This document shows positions 20,415 through 31,280 of a stretch of 64,000 nt of DNA, in pieces. Within the stretch, counting starts at the first letter, position 1; every line of letters begins with the position of its first letter. The notes beneath the pieces are model-generated. The model searched no databases, was not told the origin of the DNA, and worked only from the letters and a program-made list of their open reading frames with translations. The stretch comes from Stenocarpella maydis (taxonomy: Eukaryota > Ascomycota > Sordariomycetes > Diaporthales > Diaporthaceae): assembly GCA_002270565.1 (NCBI GenBank), contig NQMI01000007.1, positions 1 to 64,000 of the forward strand. Reading direction: 5' to 3'. The position numbers were made by a program, and so were the translations under genes.

Positions 20415-23400
20415 TCAGCTCGCCGCCGCCTCTGGAATAACAAGGACACGTTGTGCAGCCACAACCCCAGCTGACGCCGCCCTCAGACTCCACATGGCCG
20501 AAGTCAGATCCCCATGGCTGCTACAGGAAGAGAGAGTACGGGCGGGGAAGTGAGGGGGTGAGAATGGGCTTGCATGAGCTTCTCCTCGGCGAGGTAGCTC
20601 CTCCTCGGCGAGGTCTATACACGCCTGAAGCTCCCGCCGTACGTGATCATAAAGACCCCGCATACCTCTCAGCACAATGACGACTGGCATGGCCGGTGTC
20701 TCCCAGCTGGGTATGAGGGGTCCAGGTTTCAGCCGTGCTGGTGGGAGCTCAGGGTCGGCGCCATGTCCAAGGAGGATCCTGATAGCCTCGACATGGGCCT
20801 TCTGGGTGTCCGCTGACGGTGCGCCTAGGACGGTCAAGTCGCTGATGTATTGGATGAACTCGGCCCACACCGAACCCTCCCCACAGGCTTCGTTCGGGTC
20901 TGCCCCAGGCTCTAGCGCGAGGAGAAGGCGATCGACGTTGGGGAATCGAGTTCCGACCTCCAAGCAGCAGAGGCCAGAAAACCGTCCGATCGATGGGACT
21001 GCAATTCAAGACGGAAAGGCCGCGCTTTGCATGCAAGGCCTGTAGCGCCAACGACCTCCCAACGTACGCTGCAAGATCGAAATCTATGGCGACGCCAAGA
21101 AAGTCAGGGACTAGTGTTTAGAGACCCGTTGAAGCTGTTGCAAAGATACCAGAACCCGTTAACCGCTTTGTCTGCCTGCCTGCGTCCAAGAGACTCGACA
21201 ACAGGTCTGAGCTGCGCCGCAGTGAGAGCTGACTCGAGGGAATTCTGCAGATCATGCGTGCCGATAGCACATAGTATATAACTCGATAGGTCCAGAGCCA
21301 CCTCGGCATGTGTGCCGTTGCCTTCGTGATCAAGCGACTGGATCTGTGATAATCTGGCCCTGGACAAGAATAGCCTGGTGTTGAAAGCGTTCCTTGAGTA
21401 TTCCCGGAGCTTCTGAAGGATTTTAGGGCTGGCAAGAAAGTCCCGAAGGGAACGATGAATGAGCTTGGCGTGGAGGTTGTACGCTCTTAACAGCCTCGAA
21501 GTGTTGTGGTGGTGTATCGTCCATCCGTGGTGGTGGCCGACCAAGCCACCTGCTGTTAATACGAAGGGCCATAGCTTCGAGCGCGAGCTCAAGTCAGGTG
21601 ATGCTGAATGGATCAGAGGCGGTGGCCGCGGGTTCCGAGTCGATCTGGCCGGCGCCTTGAGAGAAGCTCATGTGGGAGAGGTCAAGTAGCCGAAGTTCGT
21701 GCACAGATACAAAAGCGTCCTCGTCATGAAGCACGATCTGGAACAGCTGGGATGCTTCTTGCCTGTATCCTAGCGGGATCGAGTCGATGAATTGTGTGAA
21801 GTAGCTGTCAAGGTCACGCGGTAATTGGCAGTCAACGTACGCCCACCCAGCTTTTTCTGTACGCCCACCCAAGGATTTACACACGCATACCTAGAGATGT
21901 AAAATGCTAAGCATATAGCCCTATATAAAATTTAATACCTCTAATAAAAATTGTCCTTACACCCACCCAAAACACCTGCTATAGCTAGGGACAGCCCTGC
22001 TCTACCCCTTCTTTAAGAGAGGCCCTCTCTCTCCTTTCTCTAAAGGGCCCCTCCCTCCAGAGGGCCCCTTCGTCTAAACGGCCCTTCTTTTTAAAAAGCC
22101 TCTTTTATTTTTTTTAATTTCTTTTTTTAAAAAAAGCCCCTCTTTTTAAAGAGCCCCCCCCCTTTTTTTTTAAAAAAAAAACAAAAAAGAAAAAAGGCCC
22201 TTTAAAGAAATTATTTAAAAGGCCCTCTAAAGGAAGGGGAGGGAGGGCCTCTCTAAAAGGAAGGGCCCTCTAAAGGGAGGAGCCCTTTAAAAGAAAGGGC
22301 CCTTGAGAGGAACGGGAGGGAGGGGCTCTCTGAAAGGAGGGGTAAAGCAGGGATATTAAGAGCTATTACATGGGTTCTAGGTAAGCAGACAGATAATTTT
22401 CACAAAAGGTACAAAGTTTTATATGTGGCTGCATGCTTAGCTTTTTGTATCTCTAGGTAGGCGCATGCGAAAAGCTGGGTAGGCATACGTTGACTGGGTA
22501 ATTGGTGGGCCTTGTTAACCAGCTCAGGCAAAGTGGCCCCGTCCCGTGCTGCGCGCTGCGCGCTGGACATCATAGACAACAAGTGATGTCAGCAAGCAGA
22601 AGGATCTCAAGTACGACTGGGTTTGGTATAGCCTCGAGAATTGTAAAGCAAACTAATAGCCTTTGTTGTGCCGCTGCAACATTTCTCGACCCCTCCAATC
22701 ACTGACTGGATTTGTCCAAGGTCCTCTGGTGCTCCCAGGTCTTGGCGACCTGTTCAGATACCTGCAGAAGCTGTTTCTGATGCGTGAGGCTGAATTCATC
22801 CGCGGGTGGTTTGCGGTTTTCAACCGACATCTCGCTCAGACGACATGTCAGTTTTCCAATTTCCGCTCCTAAAGAGCCCGTAGTCTTTCTGACGGCGTCG
22901 AGGATGCGGTCTCCCGCGTGAGTTGTAGCTCCCACCACAATGTTTTACGTTTCCGAGGAGCGCTCGCTGGTAAGACGAGACCGGTCAGCCGGCATCTACG
23001 CGCTGTTCTGGGCCTTGAACTTACTGCATGAGCAGTAACAGAGCAAGAGTCAAGTTCGCCCGCCGCTCAGAGACCGCCTTTTCAAAAATGGCCAGTTTGT
23101 CCCGGTTCCACACAGTCCTGACACTTGTGCCAATACTATGCAACACGGATTTCTTGGTAGCCTTGAGGCTGTCCAGAAGCTGCGTGAATTCGCCCGCCAG
23201 CCTGAGGCATCCTTCGTTTGATTCCACCAGTCGCCGCTCCGCAGGAGAAAGCAAGGATCTCCCACTCCAGTTACATATACACTTACGAAGGTCACCGGCG
23301 AGCCCTTCGGTGGTGTTTAGTTTGTATCATGACTTCATCCGGAGCCCCACTTTTGTAGCATTCTGAAGTCTTGCTCAAGACACCGAGGTTTGTCTCCAAG

Positions 23401-23453
23401 ATCTGAAGCACATTGCATGCGACAGCAAAGGCACTCAAAGGATCAAGCGCCAT
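20415..23453 (-). pseudogene. NLR-like (STAND) protein with ankyrin region, disrupted
   Basis: Remnant of a fungal NOD-like receptor gene of the sort used in self/non-self recognition. The start at 23453 opens the common N-terminal domain of fungal NACHT proteins (MALDPLSAFAVACNVLQ). A frameshift near 23320 moves to the frame reading NEGCLRLAGEFTQLLDSLK and the following helix to about 23021. More N-terminal sequence lies at 22699-22938. The winged-helix-like part (LPRDLDSYFTQFIDSIP) is split by the foldback element at 21829-22496. A further frameshift near 21590 precedes the KLIHRSLRDFL segment. An ankyrin-like repeat (VDRLLLALEPGADPN, IRILLGHGADPE) sits at about 20700-20960. The Walker A and B part of NACHT is absent, so roughly 1 kb was deleted. 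It is not functional as read; the 3' end is uncertain. Confidence 0.8.
21829..22496. mobile_element. Foldback/MULE-like MITE in the NLR pseudogene
   Basis: A 668-bp insertion with imperfect inverted arms. The ends are CAGTCAACGTACGCCCACCC on the left and its counterpart on the right with two transitions, and similarity extends about 100 bp inwards. The exact 9-bp duplication GGTAATTGG flanks it (21820-21828 and 22497-22505). A 9-bp duplication is typical of Mutator-like elements. The centre is an almost pure palindrome of GGGCCCTTT-like and poly-T/poly-A words. It has no coding capacity. Removing it with one duplication copy restores a continuous NLR frame. Confidence 0.88.
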
Positions 23454-23628
23454 CGTGACGAAAAGAAGTTGTATTTTTGAGTTATGGAGGCTGTACTTGT
23501 CTCTAATTTCCTGGTTGCGAGGAAAACATGACGTTGGTAGATAATGCAGATCATGTCGTGGCAGCCTCAAATTCGGCCCACCAACTGCCCACACCTCCTC
23601 ATCTCCCTCAGGTACTTCGCCACCATCT

Positions 23629-23745
23629 TCATAATTCAGCAGAGCGGGATGTAGATCGAGCTTGCAAGATATGCAGCACGCATAGTATTATTACTACGTT
23701 TCAATTCCCCGAAGTTATCTTAACATGGATTGACCCGTCAAGGAT
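23629..23745 (+). repeat. Palindromic dispersed repeat, copy 3 (worn)
   Basis: Resembles the copies at 5268 and 5785 (shared GAGCGGGA, then ATCGAGC, then AGATATGC) but has lost the hairpin centre. Similarity to the 5785 copy continues downstream into CCGAAGTTATCT and GGATTG. It lies in the former promoter of the NLR gene. Confidence 0.6.
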
Positions 23746-24712
23746 TCTCAAAGCTAGATTAGTCAGTTCAAACCTACCTCTAGAAGTATTTACACAGCTG
23801 GACGCTCGGGGCACGCGTTGCCCTGCTCGCCAAAGCCTGGAATCCAGCTTTGCTCACCCCTGAAAGAACTGCTCCAGAGCATGGAAATTAAACGACTAAT
23901 AAGCGAGCCATCCCACTCCACCTGGACCTCGTCTCCCTACACCGCCAACGGTTAGTAGGAGGACGTTGGAACCCGCAAGTGTACGCTTCCTAGAGGAAAA
24001 GCATCCGTCTCAGATGGCACGGAATAAAACGGGGTTCGATTAGGCATCAGAGATGCACTAGTAGACGTCGCGGGTAGTTTAAAAGTTCTTCCCCTGACTT
24101 TCGATGGGTTCTCTCAGGAGGTGGCTACTTGACCGAGGTTGCGGTGCATTGGGTGGGTGAACTTGGCGCCATGGTTCCGGAGTTATCAGTGCTGTCCTCT
24201 TTATCTTCACAGCATCCTGAAGTCCCTATATTTTGAACCATGAATGATCACCTTGATGTGGATATATATGACATGAGTATAAAGTAAGCTGTATTTCATA
24301 GTACAACTTGCACTAGAAGGTCCGGGTTGCAACGGCAAGTACCTGCGCTTCTAAACCATTCGTATGCATGATAGCATTGAACGCTATGCTTCAGATATAT
24401 ACATCAAGCCAGATTCACTTGTAGGCTGGTCAGTTTCCTATGGTGTAAGAAGATGGGTCAGGACCCTCATCGGCAGCCGGTGTCCCCAGGGGGCCGCGTC
24501 ACTTGAATCTAGCGGCCTCGCCATATGGGGCCGCTGGTATCAAGGCCCATTATAACACCTGCACGGGACGTGGGTAAGGTTTTTACGGAAACCCCCGTCG
24601 ATCATACTAACGCCGCTCGTGGTGGGTATGTGGCCAAGTCCACCATGCGAAGTCGAGGGATACCGACATGTTGGATGGAGAAAGACCGCCAGGAGGTGAA
24701 CAGGACAATCAA
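23746..24712. other. Intergenic region upstream of the CFEM gene
   Basis: No gene or RNA seen; GC-balanced. Confidence 0.5.
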
Positions 24713-24719
24713 TATATAA
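24713..24719 (+). promoter_or_regulatory. TATA box of the CFEM gene
   Basis: TATATAA lies 133 bp before the ATG at 24846, followed by a CT- and CA-rich leader typical of highly expressed fungal genes. Confidence 0.55.
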
Positions 24720-24845
24720 CGGGCATACGCTCTGAGGAACTCCGATTATTCTCACTTATCCATCACCTCTCTCACTCGTCAACTCATACAAGTCACCACA
24801 CAACTACAACACCACCAGTCCAACCTAGACCAGCCAACCGCCAGA

Positions 24846-25261
24846 ATGCAGTTCAAGACTCTCCTCTCAATCTACGTCGCCATAGCCGGCGCTGCCGCCA
24901 CCCAGCCGGACGACGTCATCTCCCAGTTCCCCGAGTGCGCCAAGACCAAGCTTGTTGACGCCATGGTGGCCACCGGCTGCACCTCCGTGACAGGTTAGTC
25001 GGGCCCGGTTGCTAGCCGATGCGTTCCCGTGCCGGAAACGGGACATGTTGGTCCCAGGAGACTGCATTGAAAATCTGTAGCTGACGTGTGCAACTCGGAT
25101 CTTAAACAGACGCCGCCTGCTTGTGCCCCAACGCCAAGCTGAAGAGGGCGGTCGAGAAGGTCGTCTCCAAGACCGAGGTGTGCCCCAGCGCCGATGACAG
25201 GAAGCTCATTGCCGGCCTCTGGAATGAGAATTGCCCTGATGAGGCCGTTACTGCCGTCTAA
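24846..25261 (+). CDS. Small secreted CFEM-like protein
   Basis: Secreted cysteine-rich protein related to CFEM domains, which bind haem or act at the cell surface and in host interaction. Two exons, 24846-24993 and 25110-25261, with a GTTAGT...AACAG intron, give exactly 99 residues. Residues 1-19 form a signal peptide ending in AGAAAT. The mature part has six cysteines in CFEM order: PEC, GC, the CLC pair in DAACLCPN, then EVCPS and ENCPD. The usual domain has eight, and the leading CxxxC pair is reduced to a single Cys. The Asp before AACLC, which binds haem iron in characterised CFEM proteins, is present. There is no GPI-anchor tail. It lies between NLR and HET pseudogenes. Confidence 0.82.
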
Positions 25262-25803
25262 TTGCCCGTCGACGGAAATGAAGGATGGGATTATGCAATG
25301 ACCACATGATGAGATCGATGAGGGGTTGTACCTATTGTATATTATGCTGCCATGTACATGAGTGAGACATGCTCTTTAGAGGCATCTCGAATGCAGAAAT
25401 TGATTATTAAACACTCGGCTCTTTTTATCTTGTGATTGGCATAATATTCGAGCCTAATTCTACGTGGCAGCCAAAATCTACATAGTTAGGAGGAGGGTTA
25501 TATGAGCAGACCATACGAATAGTAACTAAAGGTTAATCTTTATATGAAACCTCAATTTTATTATGAATTACTCGGTAACTTTTTTAAGGCCAGTATTATT
25601 TCTTTGCACCTCCTATTCTGAATTTATGCCGGTGTAGTGGATGTATGTAGGAAAAAGTCATACCAGGGTACATTTCTTACCCTTCATTAATAATAACGGA
25701 ATAGCCGTTCATGTTGTCTATCGCATTACTTTCTACCCTTGTTCTCATGTATTTTTGTTGTGTGTGCCGCAGCCTTAATTAATTGCCACCCTCAGACTCC
25801 CAT
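25262..25803. other. Intergenic, 3' of the CFEM gene
   Basis: AT-rich; no gene seen. Confidence 0.5.
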
Positions 25804-27718
25804 TTAACACCTAATAGAATTCTGCAAAACAGAGGAGCAGGCTGGAACCAGGCGACATTTGATACCAAGAAATAGGATACATCTGTCTTTATTATATCCC
25901 AGCCATACCAAGACTCCAGAAAACAAGACGCCAGTAGCCGTAGTGGGTGTAACTGTGCAGAATGTGTCAATATAGACAACGCTTTGTGTTGTGTTAAAAA
26001 GTCCTGGTGGATAGGTCTTGATCGGATATAGTTCCGGGGCTTGACGCTCTGTGAGAAAAACACTGCCTGTCGCCTGTGGTTTGAGTCTCAACAGCGGTTT
26101 GTTCTCAAGTATATTACTTCAGTGTACTGCAAGTGCTTGAGATGGCGCTCTATGACCGTTTGTATCGCTCTCTAGGGCCCGTATTTTGTCGAAAATTAGT
26201 AAGAAGCCGCATAGGGATAAGAGTTCTTGCTCAACAAAATAAGGATCAAAATCCAGAGGTTCTCTTCTCAGTTGAATGATGGTATCTCCTTGCAAGAGGC
26301 ACGGCCTACGTTGATGGTTTGGCCTCGATCGAATGAACATATCAGTTTAAAAGAGACCATATAGGTTGTATCAAACAGGGTCGTGCGGGAAAGGACATTC
26401 TTTCCATAACCCCTGTTTGCATCCCTTCATTTCGATGGACCAAGGCATCTCCATTTTCAAATCACCCTCGAATCGGGATTGCCACCTGAGAAATTACATC
26501 GCTGACATGAGAAGACTCAGGCCTTTCCTGACTGTGTGCATCAAGTATAGTTAAATAGTAGGAAACAGTCTGCACAACCGGGAGACAAATGGAAAGGCCT
26601 ACATTTGTCATGGTAAAATTCCTTTTATTGCCCAAATTCTATTTGGACTGGAAATAACCCGGAGAGTATTCAAATACTTTGGGATCTAGGGCGAGAAAGC
26701 TAACCTATAGTTTCTGTATGTGGCAATAGTAGTGTGCAACAGCACATTGGTGGGCTATCGCTACAGCCACCGTACGCCCACTGCACCCACTACTTGAGAC
26801 AGAGAGAAATACAAGAACAACACCCCACTCGTATTGCAATACGTGACCCATCCAACACTGTATCAGTTTTGCAGAAAGTAAGAGTAGAACCATCTATATC
26901 GCTAGACTTCAACCTTCCATGTTCACGCAGAGCCCATGCACCATTCAGAGCACCGGAGGTAGAGAACACGTGAAATAGCTGGCGGATAAGTGAGGGTCAC
27001 TGGAAGATATACTTCATTAAAATACAGGCACCTCATCAGAAATTTAAGAAACATAACTCACCCATTCCTTGGGGACCAATCTAGTCCAAGTCCAACAGAA
27101 GATAGCATAGTCATTTAAGACTTTGATTATTTCCTCCTCAAGTCAAATAAAGGCCTTGGAACCTTCCCCATATAGCAGAGGCATATTGATATCAAATATG
27201 CCCAACATGCAGTAGGCCATATCTTCAACTCATGTCGTTACTTTACGGAAACGCCAAGCCATCTTTTAGGCTGCGCTAGCACGGGCAAGGCCTATAAAGT
27301 CATTTCCCTTCAGATACTCTAGCTTGATATTGGTTATTGAAGAAATGGTTGAAGCAAGGGTTGAGCGAGACGCGATTTTCAACTAGTTTTCGGTGTAGAA
27401 GGTGAGCTGAGTAGGGGCTAGTAATTCTTGGAGCATCCAGCCGCGCGTGAACCATTTACTCCAACAGAAGTACTCTTGATATTCAAATGTCCTGTTGTTT
27501 TCTCATCAGCCAAAAGCTCATCACATCCTAAGACATCACCATAGCAAGATAGACCTCCATACCCTCAAGCCTTAGAGGCAATTAGGACCTCACAGCAAAT
27601 CTCAACATCCCAAAAAGATATTATATACATTCTATTTGTTTTATCTACTATAAGCTTATAGAATTTGGGCTTACATATAGTCCCATTTTTGTGGCATTGG
27701 GTCAACATCGCTAAGATA

Positions 27719-29645
27719 AGTCAGAGCACCGTTTCACGCACCACCCCCTTCACGCACACTCGATTTTTCAACCTCCTCAAAAGCCACCCCCTATTTCAAC
27801 ACTTAATTTCTCAATAACTAATAAAGCTATTTACAATCAGACAACAACCCCTCGCTCTCTAAAGCATACACTACAATAAACTCCATTTCCTTAACCTCAT
27901 TATCATCCCCTAACTCATAATCTTTAAGTGTTTTAGGGAGCTCCTCCTTCACAAGTCCCATTGCAGCCCTCTCCTTTGCAATAGCTACAATATTAATAAA
28001 GGCTTCATTTGGGTCCGGGACCACCCTCCTCTTCTTCTTCAGCTTCTGCTGCTCTAGGGCAGCTATAAGGACCTCATTTTTAGCCTCTATAGCAATAGTA
28101 TGAGTAGCTAACTCATTAAGCCCCTTGCGGACCTTTCAAAAGAGGAGGTAAATAGTAGGCAATTTGTAAATATCACCAACACCATATAATTCCAATTCAA
28201 TTACCATAAAATACCTAGAGGAATATAGTGTTTTTAAATTAATTGCAGTTAATTGCAAGTTAATTAGACCCTTCCCTAGCCTGCTAGCGTTATTAGTGAT
28301 AGTAGTATTATTATTTTAGGCTACTAGTTGAGAGTTTTTTACCTTTATACAGTCCCTAAGCTAAATTCCTATTATAACCTATACCTTCTTAATAATAGTA
28401 GTCTTTATAACGCTATTCCAAGACTTTTAATAGGCACAAAGGAAGAATTCCTTGCTGGATTCCTTAGTGCTATACTGCATCGCTAAAAGGCCCAAATTCT
28501 AACGATATCACCTCTTTAAAAGAGAGAATATACCAACATTAAGGGGCTAAAGCATATAGGAAGTATGGGCGGGAAGAAATACAGCCTAAATCTTTAATAC
28601 AAAGCAATGCTATATAAACTCTTTAGTAGTATGTAAGGCATAACTATTAAGAAGGAGGACCCTTTATTATAAGGGATTAAAGGGATGGGTATTCAGCTTG
28701 AATATCGTTGTAAGCCATAGAAGACCTATCTAATTATTTATCCAGCCTATTTCTAAGGTTATAAATAACTAATTTCTGAATTCCTTAAGTTTAGCTAAAG
28801 GAAACCATTATTATTATATTAATTTGCCCCTAAAGATAACAAGAGGGTTAATAGTATTGTCGGCCCCATTGATACACTTAATTAAGGTGCATCATATGCA
28901 ATTAAGGGCTGTTTTTTTAATAATCAAATTGACTGCTAAAGAGCCTATTATAAGGTAATTCTCCCATTACCTTCCTAAAAGCCTATCTTATCAGCATTAT
29001 GCCAGAATTCAAGAGGAATATTAAGAAGCTCAGGCTTATTAAGGCAGTTAAAGAAGAGGTCAATATTCCCATATATGGCTGCATTTATACGCCTATATTT
29101 AATATATACAGCCTTAAGGGTTTTTATTAAGAAATTCCTTATTAGGAACCATGGTATCCAATTCTTTCCCAGTAGGTGGTAGTTAGTAACATTGGGAATA
29201 GTATTATTGGCGATACAGCTTACAAAGCGCTAGAGAGCTATATGTAATGGGGGACAGCTCAGACAGCCCTACAGAAGGGCCCAGTTGGCCAGAATTAACT
29301 CCTGAGTATATAATAGCTTCTAATAAGTTGAATTATACTCCTTATAAGTGAGTACCCCTTAAAGGCAACAACATAGGCTATACCTAGAAATATAGTGGTC
29401 TCTGGATGCTTATTATTAGGATGTCCCATTAAGGAGGTTAGTAGCGGCAGCTATATATCGTAAAATAGAGATAGAAGCCATACTGGAGGATAGAGAAGAG
29501 GATAAGGATTCAAATAATATAATTAATGAGAATATAGCATTTAAATAGAAGTCAGAATCATTGAGTATAGTAGGGGTGGTTAAGAAATCAGCGTCTAAAA
29601 GCGGATGTGCGTGAAGGGGGTAGTGCGTGAAACGGTGGTCTGACT
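27719..29645 (-). mobile_element. Fot1-like (pogo/Tc1-mariner) DNA transposon inside the HET gene
   Basis: A 1,927-bp element with about 40-bp terminal inverted repeats beginning AGTCAGAGCACCGTTTCACG (right end differs at two positions in 40). TA duplications flank it at 27717-27718 and 29646-29647. The AGTC start and TA target fit Fot1-type elements. It carries a dead transposase on the minus strand. Confidence 0.92.
27827..29560 (-). pseudogene. Degenerate pogo/Fot1-like transposase
   Basis: Transposase remnant without a continuous frame. The recognisable part is the end of the DDE_1 domain near 28540 (PLNVGIFSLLK, where the family has LQPLDVG). The C-terminal tail 27827-28080 has the usual Lys-rich linker (QKLKKKRR) and ends at 27827 (LLSDCK). 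Stops are mostly TAG or TAA from RIP-type changes. The 5' part is not readable. Confidence 0.6.
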
Positions 29646-30443
29646 TATGCGTAGCAAATGCTTAACTCTCAATAGTGGGCAAACATTAAATTTATAGCTT
29701 CGCTCAACTCATCTAAGCTTGTCTTATCAATACAATTTATATCCACCCACAGGTAGTCCAAACCATATTTCTAAGCCTATTCACACGCTCCCATAATTTC
29801 AAACCATCCTTTCTTGCGCCGGCAGTATTCAAGGTTTTACCAGTCCTAGAACGTAACTTCTCCATCTACCCAGGTATAAGAGAGAATGGCGTAGTCCGGT
29901 ATGTCCCGGCCATCGAGTTGGACCAGCTCCAAAGTCTTGGTGTTAATAAGCCGCATTATTCTAAGAACGGCCAAAGCTTGATCTTCGTACGTGCAGCCTG
30001 ACCTTAGGAACGTCCTGGGGTAGCCGGAATCCAGTTGCGCAGACTCGAAGGGAGGAGCTATTCAATGTTGTTGAACCGCTTGTGGGGCCCACGTAAGACC
30101 GCTCTGTTTCTCGTGATGCAGGCGTAATGGAAGGATAAATATAAAAGAGGCTGTTGATGTAGATGCTGCGGGATACCATAACAACTGAAGAACCTAATCC
30201 CCTCTTGAAATCGCTCACGTGAGATTTTTTGTGATAGCTTCCAGTAAAGGTTAGCTGCACACTCTACTGCAAAATTGCACATGTGGAAATCCTGATACAT
30301 ACCTATACTAGTATTTATCGACACGGCCACGACACCAAAAGAGCCAGCCAAAGACGACCCTCAGTGGACTCCAGACTGGTCGGAAGGGTTGTTAAAGGCC
30401 GAACTGGGTTACTCGTAATGGTTCTCTTTATATAGACTAGTGC

Positions 30444-30468
30444 TGATGATGATGATGATGATGATGAT
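30444..30468. repeat. GAT/ATC trinucleotide microsatellite
   Basis: About eight uninterrupted GAT units in non-coding sequence. Confidence 0.9.
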
Positions 30469-31114
30469 ATTGGTTAACGCCGGTGCCACGCCGCGAAATG
30501 GATGTAAGTGGACCTTGGCATCAGAGGTTACAGGGCGTACCGGGCTAGGCAAAGGTCTACGAAGCTAAATAACTTCCCCCTTTTATGGCCATCAGTCCAA
30601 CCCGTCCTATAAATCACGTCCAATGACGCTGGGCCGAAGCCGGTCAGACCATCCCCCTCGCCTCCAGATGCGAGGATATATCATGTATAGAAGCCAATAC
30701 CCATAGGGTAGGGATCGAGAGCGTAGAGCTCGAAAGTCGTAGTCGTAGTCCGTAGCGAGTAAACGCCAGGTGAGTCGAGTGCCGCGGCACGTAGTGAGTG
30801 AGTGTACATAGTTAGTACCAGCCAATAAACGCCAAGATATCCAAACCAAAGAAAAGCCCCCTGCCTCGTGACATATGAAATTCTCCCCTTTCCCTTTAGT
30901 CTCTCCCCTTCTTCAACCCCGCAGCCCGAGTGTCCCTGTGGCGCCAAGGAAGTCTTTGAACGCTGTGGGATTCTCCATGAGATCCGCCAGGCAGCGGTGC
31001 TTCTCGGTAGGCGTGCCAGGGTAGCGCCTCTCTCGATCCCCGGCCATGGCCAGTCGTCGAAGGTGCTATGGAATGGTGCTGAGGGGATTTGGGGGTCCAC
31101 TTGACAGAATGGCA

Positions 31115-31280
31115 GGCTGGCAGGTCGAGATGACAGTACCGTACTACCTGAGGGAGGTCCTTTTGCAGCATTATTAGGATGGTGACTCGAGAATCGGCGG
31201 GGAGGCTGGGATGATAGTGACTTACTACCTGAGTGAGTTCCTTTGGAAGAAGTACTTAGTACTAGGATGGTGACACGAAG
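31115..31280. repeat. Imperfect tandem duplication of about 85 bp
   Basis: Two adjacent copies share GGCTGG, ACTACCTGAG, GAG-T-CCTTT and TAGGATGGTGAC in the same order (about 31115-31193 and 31204-31280). Confidence 0.6.

Larger units (their letters stand above)
25804..29956 (-). pseudogene. HET-domain heterokaryon-incompatibility gene, split by transposon
   Basis: Remnant of a HET-domain gene, the family that triggers cell death when unlike fungal individuals fuse. The start at 29956 opens with the standard HET beginning (MRLINTKTLELVQLDGRDIP), then YAILSYTW and GLDYLWVDINCIDK, all before 29648. The Fot1-like element at 27719-29645 interrupts it at the CYAYLSDV motif. It continues from 27716 downwards with WFTRGWMLQELLAPTQLTFY and DMAYCMLGIFDINMPLLYGEG. 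A C-terminal patch (ERQAPELYPIKTYPPGLF...) reads to about 25804, so the 3' limit is approximate. Many stops are TAG or TAA where CAG, CAA or TGG is expected, that is C-to-T or G-to-A changes typical of RIP. It is not functional. Confidence 0.85.
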
